NCBI GenBank assembly: GCA_000431975.1
Contig: HF988505.1
Span: 1 to 19,512, forward strand
Source of the DNA: Prevotella sp. CAG:924
Lineage (GTDB): Bacteria; Bacteroidota; Bacteroidia; Bacteroidales; Bacteroidaceae
Reading direction: 5' to 3'
DNA: 19,512 nt
Shown here: positions 8,573 to 17,500 of the stretch, in pieces
Layout: each line of letters starts with the position of its first letter
How positions within the stretch are numbered: position 1 is the first letter of the stretch
Notes under the pieces: generated by a model
Seen by the model: the letters and a program-made list of their open reading frames with translations, nothing else
Told to the model about the DNA's origin: nothing
Databases searched by the model: none
Program-made: the position numbers and the translations under genes

Positions 8573-10073
8573 TCTTTCTCAGTTTTATTTCCATTCTGTG
8601 TACACCAGCCTGCAATGCCATAACAAGAGCCAGGTAGATACATGCCACCACACCCAAAGGCAACATGGCATCGTAGGTGATCGAGCGGATGATATCAGAG
8701 CCTTTTGTCAGATCCACCAGTCCGATATATCCACTGATAGAGGTTTCCTTCAGCAGCGTGATCAGCTCGTTGCCAATGGCCGGCATGACATTCTTATAAG
8801 CCTGCGGCAGGATGATGAGCCGGAGCGTCTGTCCGTAAGAGAAGCCCAGCGAGCGCCCTGCCTCCGTCTGTCCGCGGGGCACAGCCATAATACCTGAACG
8901 AACCACCTCTGCCATATAAGCTGCGGAGTTGATGCCAAAGGCAACGATAGCAACGAAGACCTTACTCACATCGGCTGCCGCAAAGACAACATAATAGATA
9001 ATCAGAAGCTGCACCATCGTCGGTGTGCCACGCACAAGAGTGAGATAAACCTGACAGAGCCAGTTGAGCAGTCTCAGGCCGCCAGTCTGCTCATGTGTAG
9101 CGCGGATGACAGCTATCAACGAACCGAGCACCAAAGAAATAAGGATGGCAAAAAAGGTGATGACCAGCGTATTGCCCAGACCTTTTAACAGATAGACGTA
9201 ACGGCCCTCCGTGATAAAGTCGGCCTTAAACTTCTGGGCGAGCGAGCGGTGCTCTACCGTAGCACCTGCCTGCCGGACGATCACCACCTGCCGACACTCC
9301 GTATAAGGAGTGGTGAAGAGCACATTCTTCTTCCTGTCAGAAGTCACGGCCAGACCTGCGGCACCCACTTGTGCCTTGCCTGTTTGTACGCTCGTAATGA
9401 CAGAATCGAAATTCATATCCTCCACGACAAGTGTCATGCCCAGAACATCGCAGACAGCTTGCATGATATCAATATCAATGCCTACCACACGTCCATTGTC
9501 ATAATATTCATAAGGTTTATAAGTAGCGTTGGTAGCCACGACAAGCTTTCCATTGGGACGCTCCATCCTTTTCGGCAGATAGGCCACCGGCAGATTCTGG
9601 CGCACGTGCCTATCGTGGATGATCCGCAGCGTACCGTCATTGCGGAGCAACATCAGCGCATGATTGATCTTGTCGAGCAGTGCACGGTTGTCCTTGCTCA
9701 CACAGAAAGCATAATGATCGGTCGAAAAGGTCTCTGGCAAGATACGAAGCTCCGGATTCTGTGCCACAAAGGCCAAAGCCGGCTGCTCATCCTCCACGAT
9801 ACAGTCGAGCTTACCCTGCAGCAGCGCCTGGATAGCATCAGCTGTCTTCGTATAGCGCTCAACCGATGTCGCTGAATTGTCGTTCTCATATTTCGATACG
9901 CGGATATCGCTCGTCGTACCGAGCTGCACGCCGATCCTTGCACCGGCAATATCTCCAGGATGCTCTATCTGCCGTCTGTCAGGCGAGGAACAATACTTCA
10001 TCAATGTGGCAACAACGGTCACTACCGCCAAGACGATCACCGCAACGGCCACCCATAGTCGTTTGTGCTTCAA
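8559..10073 (-). CDS. Amino acid ABC transporter: solute-binding domain fused to permease, binding lobes in permuted order
   Basis: Inner-membrane protein of 504 residues combining receptor and channel of a polar amino acid importer. After an N-terminal membrane anchor (about 6-24) comes sequence typical of lobe 2 of family-3 binding proteins (GARIGVQLGTTSD, 44-56, through NHALMLLRNDGTLRIIHD, 137-154). Lobe 1 follows (KLVVATNATYKPYEYYDNG, 176-194, through TSDRKKNVLFTTPYTE, 244-259). Then comes a HisM/GlnP-type permease (about 295-495) with GLGNTLVITFF, RGTP (348-351) and the EAA loop EAGRSLGFSYGQTLRLIILP (404-423). The usual order is lobe 1 then lobe 2. Expected ligand contacts are kept (the GTT of lobe 2, Asp95, Arg247). 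The TTG start is supported by AAGGAG 9 nt upstream and by the membrane anchor it includes; the next ATG (codon 25) would lose the anchor. Confidence 0.9.
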   Translation of the reverse strand: MKHKRLWVAVAVIVLAVVTVVATLMKYCSSPDRRQIEHPGDIAGARIGVQLGTTSDIRVSKYENDNSATSVERYTKTADAIQALLQGKLDCIVEDEQPALAFVAQNPELRILPETFSTDHYAFCVSKDNRALLDKINHALMLLRNDGTLRIIHDRHVRQNLPVAYLPKRMERPNGKLVVATNATYKPYEYYDNGRVVGIDIDIMQAVCDVLGMTLVVEDMNFDSVITSVQTGKAQVGAAGLAVTSDRKKNVLFTTPYTECRQVVIVRQAGATVEHRSLAQKFKADFITEGRYVYLLKGLGNTLVITFFAILISLVLGSLIAVIRATHEQTGGLRLLNWLCQVYLTLVRGTPTMVQLLIIYYVVFAAADVSKVFVAIVAFGINSAAYMAEVVRSGIMAVPRGQTEAGRSLGFSYGQTLRLIILPQAYKNVMPAIGNELITLLKETSISGYIGLVDLTKGSDIIRSITYDAMLPLGVVACIYLALVMALQAGVHRMEIKLRKNERK

Positions 10074-10082
10074 TTATCTATT

Positions 10083-10088
10083 CTCCTT
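10083..10088 (-). promoter_or_regulatory. Shine-Dalgarno deciding the TTG start of the receptor-permease gene
   Basis: The minus strand reads AAGGAG, separated by 9 nt from the TTG at 10073. Strong Shine-Dalgarno sequences are uncommon in Bacteroidota, so this one supports a non-ATG start. Further upstream in the leader, GCCCC (10109-10113) can pair with GGGGC (10120-10124), a small stem-loop of unknown role. No -7 consensus was found in this leader. Confidence 0.6.
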
Positions 10089-10273
10089 AATATTATGTGA
10101 AAATGAATGCCCCCTAAACGGGGCCGATGACTTATAAAACAGAAGCCGGGTTAGTAACACTTCCATGCACAGCTTCTCAAACAGACAAAACCGAGAGCTT
10201 GCAAATTGAAGTCGGCTAATAATCATACCGGAATTGCATGTTCCTGCTGTCGTTATCTCCGGTAATAATGAAG

Positions 10274-10319
10274 CGGTCCCGACGGGTCGTCCTCTTCAGA
10301 CGGCGACCCGTCGGGACCG
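10274..10319 (-). terminator. Strong stem-loop after the C69 peptidase gene
   Basis: CGGTCCCGACGGGTCG (10274-10289) is an exact reverse complement of 10304-10319: a 16-bp GC-rich stem with a 14-nt loop, starting 17 nt after the peptidase stop codon. No long T tract follows on the minus strand, so it may act as a terminator helped by other factors or as a 3'-end stabiliser. It separates the peptidase from the ABC importer operon. Confidence 0.6.
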
Positions 10320-10336
10320 TACAGGTCATGTCAATA

Positions 10337-11980
10337 TTATTGTCCGGGTTCCAGATATTTATCGCCCGTCTCCTTTACGAGTCTCTGACGATAACTCTCA
10401 GGATAGCCGGGACGCTCGACGGTGACACCGATACCCTCCGGTGTGGTGGAGAACACACCATTGTTATCCGGCTTCACGATCATGTCGTTGTATTTCACGA
10501 TAAGATAAGTGGCGAGCTGCTTCCAACGATCGAGCATCTGCTGTGCCTTCGTGATGGAATAGTCATTCAGATAAGCCACTGCCTGAGCGGGATCAGTCTT
10601 ATAAAGCTCCTGGGCCTTAGCCTCCACAGCAGGCTGAGCAGCGAAATAGCTCTGTTCAAGAGAGTCACGGACAGCTTTCAGCGAGCCAAACATCATCGAG
10701 TAGCGGGGATAGACCATATTGCTCACCCAATTGCATACCCAATAAGCGTTCTTCATAGAGAAGTGTGTAGCATCGGCTCCCGGTGTGTTGAAACACTCGG
10801 GCTGCTTCGTCGAACCACAATAAATAGGCACGTAAGCCACCATATTGCCGTCGTCGTTGCCAAACCAAAGGATGCCGCCGATCTCACGAGGCAGCCATGA
10901 ACGGAGCTGTGCTACATAAGAGAAGCCTGTCTGCTGGGTAGAGGTAGGACGCTCGTTGAAATATTTCTTACCATTGACGGTAAACTCAAGAGGCGTGGGA
11001 CGATAAGGCATCTGCCAGATACCACCACCCATGTCGGTAGAGTCGATTGCCATAGGCGTACCCTCATAGTGGTCACGCATACAGTTCTCCACATCCTGCA
11101 CGCTCAGCTTCTGGTCAGGAACAATCCAGAGAGGCATATCCTCCGCATTCTCGTCCTTGCCCAAAGCCCAGGGGAGGTAACGGTCGAAACCCTTTTTCCA
11201 ATGATTGAAGAAAGCCCATACACGTGCGTCGCACCAGCGGCGTCCGGAGAAGTCGGGCTTGGCGTAAGCATTCTTCCAGCTGAAGTCAGCATCCTTACCA
11301 GTAAACCATCCCTTGCTGCGGGCAAACTTGATCACATCCTTAGAATAAAGCACGTTCTTCTTGTCCTTCATATTGAACTTACCGATACGGCTCTGGTTGG
11401 CATGTGCACAGATAGCATCGTCAGGAATACGCTGTGCCACCCATACGACACCTTTCGATCCGGGCCCCTTGCCCATCATCTCCATAATCCAGGCCTCATT
11501 AGGATCGGCGATGGTGAAGGTCTCCCCCTCTGAGCAATAACCATATTTCTCGGCCAACGATGTCATCACCTTAATGGCCTCACGGGCCGTTTTCGAACGC
11601 TGCAGACCGAGATAGATCAGCGATCCATAGTCTATGCCACCCGTCGGATCGACCATCTCCTCACGGCCTCCATAGGTCGTCTCACCGATAGACACCTGAT
11701 ATTCGTTGATATTGCCGATGACGTTATAGGTCACGGGAGCCTCAGGAATCTGTCCGATATACTTGTGGGTATCCCAGTTGACAATGTCGCGCATGGCACC
11801 CTTAGGGTGTGTCCCGGCAGGATAATGACACAGACCGATGAACATTCCATAGTCGTCAGCGTTGTAAGTGACGATCACCGATCCGTCTTTCGATGCCTTC
11901 TTGCCTACAATGAAGTTGGTACACGCCATAGCGTACGTACCAAGAGCCAAAAGGCAAAGCGTAAGAAATTGTTTCTTCAT
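10337..11980 (-). CDS. Exported family C69 dipeptidase (Ntn-hydrolase)
   Basis: Peptidase of MEROPS family C69, which cleaves dipeptides or very short peptides with an N-terminal cysteine nucleophile. The 547 residues begin with a signal peptide, MKKQFLTLCLLALGTYAMA, and the next residue, Cys20 in ACTNFIVGKKAS, is the expected nucleophile freed by processing. Further family features are the VTYNADDYG segment, ETTYGGREE, and GETFTIADPNEAWIMEM (about 155-171). The signal peptide places it in the periplasm or beyond. AMAC is a poor lipobox, so I favour catalytic processing over lipidation. The ATG at 11980 is the only start that includes the signal peptide. The amino acid importer gene follows beyond a hairpin, suggesting that released amino acids are taken up by it; that link is inference. 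Confidence 0.92.
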   Translation of the reverse strand: MKKQFLTLCLLALGTYAMACTNFIVGKKASKDGSVIVTYNADDYGMFIGLCHYPAGTHPKGAMRDIVNWDTHKYIGQIPEAPVTYNVIGNINEYQVSIGETTYGGREEMVDPTGGIDYGSLIYLGLQRSKTAREAIKVMTSLAEKYGYCSEGETFTIADPNEAWIMEMMGKGPGSKGVVWVAQRIPDDAICAHANQSRIGKFNMKDKKNVLYSKDVIKFARSKGWFTGKDADFSWKNAYAKPDFSGRRWCDARVWAFFNHWKKGFDRYLPWALGKDENAEDMPLWIVPDQKLSVQDVENCMRDHYEGTPMAIDSTDMGGGIWQMPYRPTPLEFTVNGKKYFNERPTSTQQTGFSYVAQLRSWLPREIGGILWFGNDDGNMVAYVPIYCGSTKQPECFNTPGADATHFSMKNAYWVCNWVSNMVYPRYSMMFGSLKAVRDSLEQSYFAAQPAVEAKAQELYKTDPAQAVAYLNDYSITKAQQMLDRWKQLATYLIVKYNDMIVKPDNNGVFSTTPEGIGVTVERPGYPESYRQRLVKETGDKYLEPGQ

Positions 11981-12150
11981 ATATAATCAGTATTTGAATT
12001 GTTTGTATGTCAGAACTCTAACGACCGGAAGCGCTGATAAGCCATATCCGGCCGAGAAGCAGGGCATCTACCATCCGATATACCCAAAAGCCTTACCGTC
12101 GCCATTTCTTCTCCGTCTTAGCTTTCCCTACAGCCAAGACGAAATGAGAG

Positions 12151-13161
12151 TTATCGAACCGGCAGTTTTTTCATCTCAAGTTTCCTCTTTCCTTCGGAAG
12201 GAGGTGGTGGTGGCAGGGGACGTCCGTCGGAAAGACGTGTAGCCGGAGCCAGCGTCGGTGAAGAGCTAGGCGATGAGGGTTCCAATGAAGAGGGCTGTCC
12301 CTGCCGAGACTGCTGCTCCATACGGCGGATGCTGTCGATATTAGGACGTACCGCCGGCTGCACGGCCCCGCCTGCCGATTGGGTCGGCTGCATCTGCGGA
12401 CTATGACGAAGCATACGGATCTGTGAGAGCGACATCAGACGAAGCGTTGTCGCCGACTGGTCTTGCGTATTCTTATTCAGGATGAAGAAGCCGCGTACCG
12501 ACTTTATACCCAAACTGTCGCGATCGTCAATGGTCAGCGAGTAGGACATTGTCGAGGAAATATGCGTCGTTCTCGTGACGGTAGAATCATTATTATAGGT
12601 CACAGCAAGCATGGCGACACCATCACGCATGCCATCCTGATAGATAAAGTTGGCATAGAACTGAAGCGTCACGCCATCGCCGCGGCGGATTTTCTTGTCG
12701 GGCTTCAGATTATAGGAATAATAGTTATAAGGCGCCTGTGGCATGAGCACCATTGAGCGCTCTCCCCGCCAGATATCAATACTATCAACAGCCATCACAC
12801 CTGCCATTGTCTCGTTTACGCTGGCACCCTGCGCCTGAGCATCCTTCTGCAGGCGGTCACAGACATGCTGGTAGATGTCACGGAGCTGGTCAGAGTGGCG
12901 TGTGTAATAGACCATTGACGAATCGAAATCGGCTTGCGACACATCGTACTTTTGAAGCACCGACTGCCGCAACGTAATATCATTCTCCGAAGCGTTGCCC
13001 GGCTGCAATGATGCCATGCCGTCGGCCAGCGCATAGTCATAGAGTAATTCCTCCATTTCCGAAGGCTGAATGATCTCGGAAGGAACGCCCGGCTTGCAAC
13101 TTACAAGAAGAAGCAAGACAAAAGAGAAAAGATAAATGATGTGTCTGCTATGATATGTCAT
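12151..13161 (-). CDS. DUF4296-containing lipoprotein with proline-rich tail
   Basis: Predicted lipoprotein of 336 residues with lipobox LVSC (Cys22) after a hydrophobic stretch. Residues about 27-115 match DUF4296, a Bacteroidota family of unknown function, with PSEIIQPSEMEELLYDYALA and SSMVYYTRHSDQLRDIYQHV. A further region (about 120-265) contains beta-rich sequence such as DGVTLQFYANFIYQDG. The tail is rich in Pro, Ser and Gln, includes five consecutive prolines, and ends in a basic stretch, KRKLEMKKLPVR. It follows lspA on the same strand after 173 bp, and lspA supplies the enzyme needed to mature lipoproteins such as this one. The conserved lspA-DUF4296 order hints at a role in envelope biogenesis, but no activity can be assigned. 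The ATG at 13161 is fixed by the signal peptide. Confidence 0.88.
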   Translation of the reverse strand: MTYHSRHIIYLFSFVLLLLVSCKPGVPSEIIQPSEMEELLYDYALADGMASLQPGNASENDITLRQSVLQKYDVSQADFDSSMVYYTRHSDQLRDIYQHVCDRLQKDAQAQGASVNETMAGVMAVDSIDIWRGERSMVLMPQAPYNYYSYNLKPDKKIRRGDGVTLQFYANFIYQDGMRDGVAMLAVTYNNDSTVTRTTHISSTMSYSLTIDDRDSLGIKSVRGFFILNKNTQDQSATTLRLMSLSQIRMLRHSPQMQPTQSAGGAVQPAVRPNIDSIRRMEQQSRQGQPSSLEPSSPSSSPTLAPATRLSDGRPLPPPPPSEGKRKLEMKKLPVR

Positions 13162-13270
13162 GTTGATACAGGACTACGCGCTCCCTTCGGGATCCGGAAC
13201 ACACCATTGCTGTCGCAAGCTGTGTAGCCTCATGCCTGCTCCACGGGAGCTGTGATGATTGAATATATAT

Positions 13271-13299
13271 TCCCGGCAGGAAGCGTGTTCCCACCGGGA
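13271..13299 (-). terminator. Possible terminator hairpin between lspA and the DUF4296 gene
   Basis: TCCCGG (13271-13276) pairs with CCGGGA (13294-13299). Inside it GGAA pairs with TTCC across a symmetrical CA/CA internal loop. On the minus strand it is followed by ATATATATTC, A/T-rich but not a T run. It sits about 35 nt after the lspA stop. It may reduce read-through into the DUF4296 gene or only cap the message. Confidence 0.35.
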
Positions 13300-13334
13300 T
13301 AGAAGTAAAGGATTGCAACGGCAAGCTATTTGTC

Positions 13335-14105
13335 TCAATCCCCTTTTTTGTCGTCTTTCTTCTTCAGATGCAGACCACGGCGTACCGTCTCGCCCATCAA
13401 CTCCAGATCACGACGGCAACAGATAAGCATAAGAATCACCCCTACCGTGATGCACGAGTCGGCAAAATTGAAGACCGGAGAGAAGAAAATAAAATGGTCA
13501 CCACCTACAAAAGGCACCCATGCAGGCCACGTCGTGTCGATGATGGGGAAATAGAGCATATCCACCACCTTACCCATCAGGAAAGGCGCATAACCTGTGC
13601 CAAAGGGTACGAAATAGGACACATAGAAAGGTGAGGACTCATTGAAGACAAGACCGTAGAACATCGAATCGATGATATTACCGGCCGCTCCGGCTGCAAT
13701 CATTGTCAGCAGGACGATGTAAAATTTCCGTCCACCCTGCTTTAGCGTCTGCCAGATAAACCAACCGATGGCCGTCACGGCAATGATACGCATTACGGAA
13801 AGAAAAAGCTTATTGATGAACGTCATGCCATAGGCCATACCGTTATTCTCTATAAACGTGATATAGAACCACGGCGTTACCTCCGTTGACTCGCCCAGCG
13901 TCATGTGCGTCTTCACCCATATCTTGATCAGCTGGTCGATGACAAGAATAGCCACGGCAATGATCCACGGCCATCCTGCCCATCCCGTACGCCGTACGGC
14001 CGACTGTGCCTCGTGGGTTGACGTACCGGCGGGACGCTGTTCCGCCGGTTGTCTGTCCTGCCCTCCGGCTTTTGTGAATCCTTGTTTGTTAGTTGAATCA
14101 GTCAT
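13335..14105 (-). CDS. lspA: Lipoprotein signal peptidase (signal peptidase II)
   Basis: Inner-membrane aspartyl protease that removes signal peptides from lipid-modified prolipoproteins such as the SusD and DUF4296 proteins of this window. The 256 residues show the family blocks NNGMAYG (87-93), GAAGNIIDSMFYG (139-151), GKVVDMLYFP (178-187) and FNFADSCITVG (212-222). Asp182 and Asp216 are the expected catalytic pair. Four membrane helices are visible, about 46-63, 98-119, 127-146 and 211-230. The stretch of about 35 residues between the two catalytic blocks is longer than in proteobacterial enzymes, which fits my memory of the Bacteroidota form. The N-terminus has an extra polar tail of about 40 residues before the first helix. 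The ATG at 14105 overlaps the end of the upstream DksA-like gene by 8 bp; an upstream in-frame extension runs through that gene and is not credible. Confidence 0.95.
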   Translation of the reverse strand: MTDSTNKQGFTKAGGQDRQPAEQRPAGTSTHEAQSAVRRTGWAGWPWIIAVAILVIDQLIKIWVKTHMTLGESTEVTPWFYITFIENNGMAYGMTFINKLFLSVMRIIAVTAIGWFIWQTLKQGGRKFYIVLLTMIAAGAAGNIIDSMFYGLVFNESSPFYVSYFVPFGTGYAPFLMGKVVDMLYFPIIDTTWPAWVPFVGGDHFIFFSPVFNFADSCITVGVILMLICCRRDLELMGETVRRGLHLKKKDDKKGD

Positions 14106-14484
14106 TCTTGTTTTTTCTCGCATTCTTCGAGGCCACACTAAGAGTAGCATGAGGTACGGCACGCAGGCGCTCCTTAGGGATGAGTTCGCCGGTAAAACGG
14201 TCGATACCATACGTCTTCTTCTCAATTCTCACCAGAGCGGCCTCAAGACCCTGGATGAATTTCTGCTGGCGTTGAGCCTGCTGGATAAGATCCTCACGCT
14301 CCATGGCGCTACCCTCCAGAGCAATCTTGAAAGTAGGGCTGGTGTCATTGTCGGTATTACCGTCGTTGTTCATCAATGCAGCCATCATCTCATTATATTC
14401 CTTTCGGGCGCGAGCCAACTTCTCATTAATGATGCCACGGAACTCCTCGAGCTCCTCATCACTGTAGCGAACTTTCTTTTCCAT
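14098..14484 (-). CDS. DksA/TraR-family protein without zinc-finger cysteines
   Basis: Small, probably RNA-polymerase-associated protein of the DksA/TraR family, 128 residues. The N-terminal half is a predicted coiled coil (MEKKVRYSDEELEEFRGIIN onward). The C-terminal part has the family block YGIDRFTGELIPKERLRAVP (92-111) followed by ATLSVASKN. In classical members four cysteines here hold zinc; this protein contains no cysteine at all, so it cannot form the C4 finger. DksA members tune transcription with ppGpp; whether this one does is unknown. I chose the ATG at 14484, since the TTG at 14493 adds only three residues without support. Its stop overlaps the lspA start by 8 bp, indicating coupled translation. 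A terminator upstream suggests it starts a unit separate from ileS, but I found no exact -7 box. Confidence 0.9.
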   Translation of the reverse strand: MEKKVRYSDEELEEFRGIINEKLARARKEYNEMMAALMNNDGNTDNDTSPTFKIALEGSAMEREDLIQQAQRQQKFIQGLEAALVRIEKKTYGIDRFTGELIPKERLRAVPHATLSVASKNARKNKND

Positions 14485-14532
14485 ATCCGTCAAATTTTAT
14501 AGGTGTATAAGATAATAATAGTTAAAGGTAAT

Positions 14533-14582
14533 AAAGAGGCCTGCCGTGCAGGGAGAATACTTCTCCCGCACGACAGGTCTTT
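14533..14582 (-). terminator. Terminator of ileS
   Basis: A long imperfect hairpin begins 11 nt after the ileS stop. Read on the minus strand, CCTGTCGTGCGGGAGAA pairs with TTCTCCCTGCACGGCAGG around the 3-nt loop GTA, with small bulges and an outer AAAGA/TCTTT pair, and is followed by TTTATT. Strength and position fit a Rho-independent terminator. Confidence 0.75.
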
Positions 14583-14593
14583 ATCTCATATCC

Positions 14594-17500
14594 TTAGTCC
14601 TTCTGAATGAGGATGTTAAGCTTCAGTTCGTCGATCTCTGCCTCAGAGCCGTCGTTGTCAGCCACTTCCAGCTTGTTGGCAAGCACCTGTGAGCAGATGT
14701 AATCAGAGAAAGCATGTACGGCAGCGTCGGTCTTCTCATTGGGCGATACAACGACACTGATGTGATCGGTGATCTCCAGACCACTCTCCTTACGCAGATT
14801 CTGAATGCGATTGATAAGCTCACGGGCAATACCCTCCTGACGGAGCGGCTCGGAAATTTCCACTTCGAGTGCCACGGTGAGGTTGCCCTCATTGCTCACG
14901 AGCCAACCGGGGATATCCTCAGAAATGATCTCCACATCGGCAGCCTCTACGCTGACAGCCTGGCCCTCATACTCGAAATCGAAATGCCCCTGCTGCTCCA
15001 GCTGGGCAATCTCCTCCTGAGAGAGAGAAGACATACGGGCTGCGACACCCTTCATCAGCTTACCAAACTTCTTACCCATAACACGGAAGTTGCACTTCAC
15101 CTTCTTCACAAGGATGCCCTGACCTTCGGCAAACTGCAGCTCCTTCACGTTCACCTCATTGAGGATGAGATCCTTCATAGCCTCAATGCGCTCACGCTGC
15201 TTAGCATCGACAGCCGGGATCATGATCTGTGCCAGCGGCTGGCGTACCTTGATATTCACCTTACGGCGTAGGGCGAGTACCATCGAGGTGATTTTCTGTG
15301 CGAGCGACATACGCTCCTCCAGCTCATGGTCAATACAGCCTTCTTCGGCCTTCGGCCATTCTGCAAGGTGCACGCTCTCCAGCTCACCGCCCAGATCCTT
15401 ATAAAGCTGATCAGCATAGAACGGAGCAAAAGGAGCCAACAGCTTGGCCACTGTCATCAGACAGGTGTAGAGCGTCCGGTAAGCAGCACGCTTGTCAGCA
15501 CTCATCTCCTTACCCCAGAAACGCTTGCGGTTGAGACGCACATACCAGTTGGAAAGATCGTCATTGACGAAATCGTCGATAAGACGACCGGCACGCGTAG
15601 GATCGAAGCGCTCCAACTCGCGTGTCACACCCTTCACAAGCGTATTGAGAGAAGAGAGTATCCAGCGGTCGATCTCCGTCAGTGCCTGCTCACCCTGATC
15701 GGCAGGATCAAAGTTGTCGACATTGGCATAAAGAGCGAAGAAGCTGTAAGTATTATATAAGGTACCGAAGAACTTACGACGCACCTCGTCGACACCGTTC
15801 GGATCGAACTTCAGGTTGTCCCAAGGCTCGGAGTTGGTCATCATGTAGAAACGCACGGGATCGGCACCGTACTTGTCGATCATCTCGAAAGGATCGGTCA
15901 CGTTGCCCACGTGCTTCGACATCTTGTTGCCCTTAGCATCGAGCACCAGACCCGAGGAAATGACATTGCGGAAGGCTACGCTGTCGAATACCATCGTGGC
16001 GATGGCATGAAGTGTGAAGAACCATCCACGTGTCTGATCGACACCCTCATTGATGAAGTCGGCGGGATAGAAGGCAGGAGGCAGCGGGGTGCCCTTATAA
16101 CTGCTGTGGATAAGCAGCTGCCGATATTCGTCAGCCGTCTTTACATTATTCTCCTCGAAAGCCTTCTTGGCACGCTCAGGATCGATGCGCTGACGTTGTC
16201 CGCAGGCAATCTCACCCTCGAAGGGATAGTGAAGCTGTGCATAAGGCATGGAACCGGAATCGAACCATACGTCGATCAGGTCGGTCTCACGGTGCATCGG
16301 CGTGCCGGCATCGCTCACAAGCACGATGTTGTCGACATAAGGACGATGGAGATCAACCTTATCATAGTTCTCCTGCGAATAATCGCCGGGAACGAAGCCT
16401 TTGTCCTTCAGCGGGTTCGACTCCATGAAGCCGGCAGCAACCGACTTCTCGATCTCTGCGTACAACTCCTCGAGGCTGCCAATGCACTTCTCACGGCGGT
16501 CGTCATCGCGCCATACGGGCAGCGGTGTACCCCAGAAACGTGAGCGTGACAGGTTCCAGTCGTTCAGATTCTCCAACCAGTTGCCGAAACGGCCGGTGCC
16601 GGTCGACTCAGGCTGCCAGTTGATCGTCTTATTGAGTTCTACCATACGCTCCTTCTTCTCCGTATCCTTGATGAACCAGGAGTCGAGGGGATAGTAGAGG
16701 ATAGGCTTGTCGGTACGCCAGCAGTGAGGATAGTTGTGCACATGTTTCTCGATCTTGAAAGCTGTGCCCTCCTGCTTCATCTCCATGCAGATCACGATGT
16801 TCAGATCCTCGGCCTTCTCCGATGCCTTCTTATCCCACACTCCGTTGGGGTTGAACTTCGGATCGTAAGCATTCTTCACATAGTCACCTGCATGATGATT
16901 ATAAAGATCGACATCAACGCAAGCCTTCACAAAATTGTCGTCGAGCGCCTCTGTCTCGTAGTACTTACCTTGAAGGTCGACCATTGGACGTGTCTCGCCT
17001 TTCTTATTGATCAGATAGAGGGCGGGGATGTTGGCGTCACGGGCCACATTGGCGTCGTCAGCACCGAAGGTAGGTGCAATATGCACAATACCGGTACCGT
17101 CCTCTGTAGTCACATAGTCGCCAAGGATCACACGGAAGGCCTGATCCTTCATCTCTACGAACGTGTCACGTCCGTCAACGCTCTTGAAGGTCTTCTCCGG
17201 ATGAGCTGCAGCATACTCCTTGATGAAAGGAGCAGCCAGATCGTTCACCTTCTCGCAGGGCTTCACCCACGGCATGAGCTGCTCATAGCCCAGGCCCTCG
17301 AGGTCGGTACCCTTCATACGGTCGATGATGCGCCAGGGGCACTGCTTCTTCTCCTTGTCGAAAGGCAGCAACTCGCCTTCCTTGCACTCCTGATCGGCCT
17401 TAAGGTAGGCGTTGACACGGCTCTCTGCCATGATCAGCGTCAATGGCTCGCCGTCATAGAGGTTATAAGTCTCCACGGCCACATAGTCGATCTTCGGACC

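Noticed and set aside
10274..10319. Possible CRISPR repeat or integrase attachment site
   Set aside because: A single palindrome with no repeated units, spacers or recombinase nearby; its place after a stop codon fits a terminator better.
10238..10900. 220-codon plus-strand ORF opposite the C69 peptidase
   Set aside because: Antisense reading that passes through the terminator stem-loop; no domain recognised.
14106..14225. Forty-residue N-terminal extension of lspA
   Set aside because: It would lie entirely within the DksA-like gene in another frame and is Arg-rich and unlike LspA; the ATG at 14105 is well placed.
13903..14502. 199-codon plus-strand ORF across lspA and the DksA-like gene
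   Set aside because: Antisense to two well-supported genes, with low-complexity Leu-rich composition and no family match.
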